Origin: Spongilla lacustris
Lineage: Eukaryota; Porifera; Demospongiae; Spongillida; Spongillidae
Length of the DNA: 64,000 bases
Assembly (NCBI GenBank): GCA_949361645.1
Contig: OX442420.1
Span: 7,589,584-7,653,583, forward strand
Direction of reading: 5' to 3'
Below are positions 60,595-64,000 of this stretch, in pieces. The notes beneath the pieces are model-generated. The model was not told the DNA's origin. It saw only the letters and a program-made list of their open reading frames with translations, and searched no databases. Both the position numbers and the translations under genes were made by a program. Every line of letters begins with the position of its first letter. Positions within the stretch are counted from its first letter, which is position 1.

Positions 60595-63500
60595 ATGTCT
60601 TGGTTACGGTCCAAACGGAGCACTACAAAAGAAGATGAAGAGGATAGAAGGACGAGCGTTACGGAGGATTTGGAGTTGGCCGATAGTGCCGCGAAGAAGA
60701 TTAGCGAGAGATCCCAAGCAGACCAATCGGGTACCAACGATGGTGAGGCCAAAGCCAAAGGCGAGAAGAAGAAAGACGGTAAGGCCAAGGGAGACCTAAA
60801 GAAGGAGGAAGGTAAGGCCAAGGGAGACCTAAAGAAGAAAAGTTTCTTTGGACGTAAGGGAGATAAGGAAGCTACTGCTGCACCTGCGATGAGTGAGTTG
60901 CAGATGCAGGATAAAGATCAGGTAGCTGAATCGGATCCTAAAGATGGATTCACCACAGGGCCACAGCAAAGAAGAGAGGTCAGTTGTTCAAATGTGGGGG
61001 TGGGGGTGGGGGGTTGGGGATGCTAGCTCTAAAATAATAGATAATGCTTACATGTATGTTCAAGCAACAAGCAATTCTATTGGATGATTGAGGTTGTAAT
61101 GAATGGCTGCAGGATCCAATAATACTACACCTTTTCTGTACATGTGTAATGGTATAATTTTCATTTATTCTAGGGATTGTATGACATGTACATGTATGAA
61201 CACACACTGCCCCTGTACAAATGTGTATGTATACTGCCCATTCAAGAATGAAAATTCATTGCTACTGTATGTACAGTACATGTAAACTCAAAAGCCAGTA
61301 AAACAGCTACATGTATGGGAGCAGTGTATATGTTCATACACATACAGGGGCAGTGCATGTTCATACATGTACAAAAAAAGGCAGTATATGTTCATACATG
61401 TGCATGTACAGGGGCAGTATATGTTCATACATGTGCAGGGTACATCTATATGTGTACAATGCACATACGTACAGTGTTCCAAGTGAAGAGTCCAAAGATG
61501 AACCCTTTTAGGCTGCATGCAAGGAGGTTAGATTCTTACATTCCTGTGCATGTATTATCTTAACATAAAAACAAGTTGCGATAAGTGAACAAATCTGATT
61601 TAATTCGCAACACATTTTTCAGGGGTAGTTGCTATAAGAAACATACATGTGGCTAATGGATTCTAAGTTATTTCATAGATACCCCCTTTAAAATGAATCA
61701 GATTCAGAATCAGGAATTTCAGGGATATACATGTATATACACGTATGTATGCTGAATGGAATATGCCTAAGCATTGCATGGTTGGCTTGCTTTATGTAAT
61801 GATTATTTAACACTGTTTGTTTATGGAGGTATGCAATTTCATGTTGGTTTTTTTCTCCCACTTTTAGCACCAGTGCTTAATAAGAGTCTATTGTATCAGC
61901 ATGAAATGTTAAAGGACCATTGTCCAAATACTGCGTGGGAGTAATATTGTAACACGTAAAACATTATGAATCTAACATAGTGTAATTATTTACATTGATA
62001 TTGCGTTAAAATTGTACTACATAATGATCGTAACAAAGTATGATTGTAGCACTGTATGTACAAAATTAAGTATATTAGCAGAAAATGAAGCTGTGTTAAA
62101 ATTTACATCTCATGATTATGGAGTGAGGGAGGGAGAGGTGACTTTGTAGGTGAATTAGACAGGGAGCCAAAGGCAGTGGCACCACAGTCACCTCCAGTGC
62201 TGCCTCAGATTAGCTTTTGTAGTTGAACTGTAAACTGTACGCTTGCATTTAGCAATTCTGATGTTCAGTCAAGTTTTTACTGGACTACTGCGATTTATAC
62301 ACCATCACTCTTAACAAAAATTGTACTCATATTGAAACTAGGCCCATACTGCATTTGCTCAGGACATTTAAGGATTTATTTGCAGCTGCATTCTACTTGT
62401 ACCTAATTTGATTGTATCATTAAGATCCACATCATACACATGTACATGTACAGTACAGATATAAGGTTAGAATATACATTAACATGAACATGTACATGCT
62501 TCATGTGTCTTTTTGTTGTGATGTGCATGCATGATGATGCAATGTACATTTTAACTACATTGCAGAAAAAAGATGAGTTGGAGAATGAAGTGCGTGTGGT
62601 GAAGGCTGCTTTGGTGGAAGCCAATAATAGCATTGGTGATGTAAAAGCAGAAAAAGCAGCATGGGAGGCTGAACTGAAAAAGAAAGGTGATGAGTTGGCT
62701 GATCTAGAAGGCAAACTACGTACTCAAGAGGATCAAGTGCGTGTGGTGAAGGCTGCTTTGGAAGAAGCCAATAATAGCATTGGTGATGTAAAAGCAGAAA
62801 AGGAAAAGGAAAAAGCAGTATGGGAGGCTGAACTGAAGAAGAAAGGTGATGAGTTGGCTGATCTAGAAGGCAAACTACACACTCAAGAGAATGAACTGCG
62901 TGTGGTGAAGGCTGGTTTGGAAGAAGCCAATAATAGCATTGGTGATGTAAAAGCAGAAAAGGAAAAGGAAAAAGCAGCATGGGAGGCTGAAGTTAAGAAG
63001 AAATGTGATGAGTTGGCTGATCTAGAAGGCAAACTACACACTCAAGAGAATGAACTGCGTGTGGTGAAGGCTGGTTTGGAAGAAGCCAATAATAGCATTG
63101 GTGATGTAAAAGCAGAAAAGGAAAAGGAAAAAGCAGCATGGGAGGCTGAACTGAAGAAGAAATGTGATGAGTTGGCTGATCTAGAAGGCAAACTACACAC
63201 TCAAGAGAATGAACTGCGTGTGGTGAAGGCTGGTTTGGAAGAAGCCAATAATAGCATTGGTGATGTAAAAGCAGAAAAGGAAAAGGAAAAAGCAGCATGG
63301 GAAGCTGAACTGAAGAAGAAAGGTGATGAGTTGGCTGATCTAGAAGGCAAACTACACACTCAAGAGAATGAACTGCGTGTGGTGAAGGCTGGTTTGGAAG
63401 AAGCCAATAATAGCATTGGTGATGTAAAAGCAGAAAAGGAAAAGGAAAAAGCAGCATGGGAGGCTGAAGTTAAGAAGAAATGTGATGAGTTGGCTGATCT

Positions 63501-64000
63501 AGAAGGCAAACTACACACTCAAGAGGATCAAGTGCGTGTGGTGACGGCTGCTTTGGAAGAAGCCAATAATAGCATTGGTGATGTAAAAACAGAAAGGGAA
63601 AAGGAAAAAGCAGCATGGGAGGCTGAAGTTAAGAAGAAAGGTGATGAGTTGGCTGATCTAGAAGGCAAACTACACACTCAAGAGGATCAAATGCGTGTGG
63701 TGAAGGCTGCTTTGGAAGAAGCCAATAATAGCATTGGTGATGTAAAAACAGAAAGGGAAAAGGAAAAAGCAGCATGGGAGGCTGAAGTTAAGAAGAAAGG
63801 TGATGAGTTGGCTGATCTAGAAGGCAAACTACACACTCAAGAGGATCAAATGCGTGTGGTGAAGGCTGCTTTGGAAGAAGCCAATAATAGCATTGGTGAT
63901 GTAAAAACAGAAAGGGAAAAGGAAAAAGCAGCATGGGAGGCTGAAGTTAAGAAGAAATGTGATGAGTTGGCTGATCTAGAAGGCAAACTACACACTCAAG
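60595..64000 (+). CDS. Lys-rich protein with tandem 53-residue coiled-coil repeats (runs off the window)
   Basis: Exon 1 is 60595-60978 (128 codons). It is charged and disordered, with imperfect KAKGDLKK repeats and the basic block KKKSFFGRKGDK, and ends at a GAG|GTCAGT donor. Exon 2 begins at 62566 after a TACATTGCAG acceptor, in phase 0, and is open to the window edge. It consists of units of the type ELRVVKAGLEEANNSIGDVK, AEKEKEKAAWEAELKKK, then DELADLEGKLHTQEN. Unit starts fall at 62591, 62738, 62897, 63056, 63215, 63374, 63533, 63692 and 63851, that is 159 bp each except the first (147 bp, lacking 4 codons). The pattern is a strong parallel coiled coil. No known family was recognised. 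A filament or scaffold role is inferred. The C-terminus is not in the window. Confidence 0.8.
61190..61450. repeat. intronic minisatellite of TACAGGGGCAGTATATGTTC units
   Basis: About six imperfect copies of a 30-40 bp unit containing GGGGCAGTATATGTTCATAC and TACATGTACA, within the single known intron of the coiled-coil repeat gene. The open frames on both strands are repeat artefacts. Confidence 0.75.
62566..64000 (+). repeat. 159-bp coding tandem repeat array
   Basis: Nine units are visible, the later ones differing by only a few bases (for example AAAGGTGATG versus AAATGTGATG, AAAGCAGAAAAG versus AAAACAGAAAGG). Variants are shared between neighbouring units, which points to recent unequal exchange. 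Confidence 0.95.

Noticed and set aside
62555..63457. Minus-strand frames rich in L, P and H opposite the coiled-coil repeats
   Set aside because: They mirror the 159-bp coding array. The plus strand has the acceptor site, phase and coiled-coil pattern.

Overview
This is eukaryotic, animal-type DNA. Genes are split into short exons with GT-AG introns of roughly 100 to 1000 bases. The domains are metazoan (SH2, CARD-like, THAP, ankyrin), and about half of the window is transposons, microsatellites and minisatellites. Compact introns, repeated TACATGTA words and kinase-like/SH2 and CARD genes suggest a marine, possibly non-bilaterian animal such as a sponge. That assignment is a guess from style, not a database result.

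Layout. 1-8476: one small ankyrin gene (minus) in otherwise non-coding, repeat-littered DNA. 8477-19562: a decayed ISL2EU-type DNA transposon (YqaJ-type nuclease plus THAP/DDE transposase) whose transposase gene is split by a nested 7.2-kb element (11733-18978). 20825-28103: a coiled-coil gene ending in a NEMO/optineurin/TAX1BP1-like zinc finger, with a 4.35-kb Gypsy retrotransposon (22991-27337) lying antisense in its last intron. 28891-35891: a second copy of the nested 7-kb element in the opposite orientation, so the zinc-finger gene lies between two 7-kb inverted repeats. 35962-41833 (plus) and 42265-44228 (minus): two convergent paralogous genes that combine a degenerate kinase domain, a coiled coil and a C-terminal SH2 domain; I assembled both exon by exon with matching splice phases, apart from one unresolved junction in the first and one weak donor in the second. 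46371-47583: a hAT-like element with 8-bp target duplications. 47913-54769: a second Gypsy element, antisense, broken by two nested small transposons. 54949-58940: an eight-exon CARD-like plus coiled-coil gene. 60595 to the window edge: a gene whose second exon is a nearly perfect tandem array of 53-residue coiled-coil repeats, cut by the window end.

How it fits together. Four of the host genes encode adaptor-like proteins: ubiquitin-type zinc finger with coiled coil, two kinase-like/SH2 proteins, and CARD with coiled coil. These parts are used in NF-kB, innate-immune and phosphotyrosine signalling in animals. None has an obvious intact enzyme domain. A neighbourhood of scaffold proteins is an inference, and the kinase-like/SH2 pair is the best candidate for something undescribed. 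All transposon protein genes seen carry frameshifts, stops or insertions.
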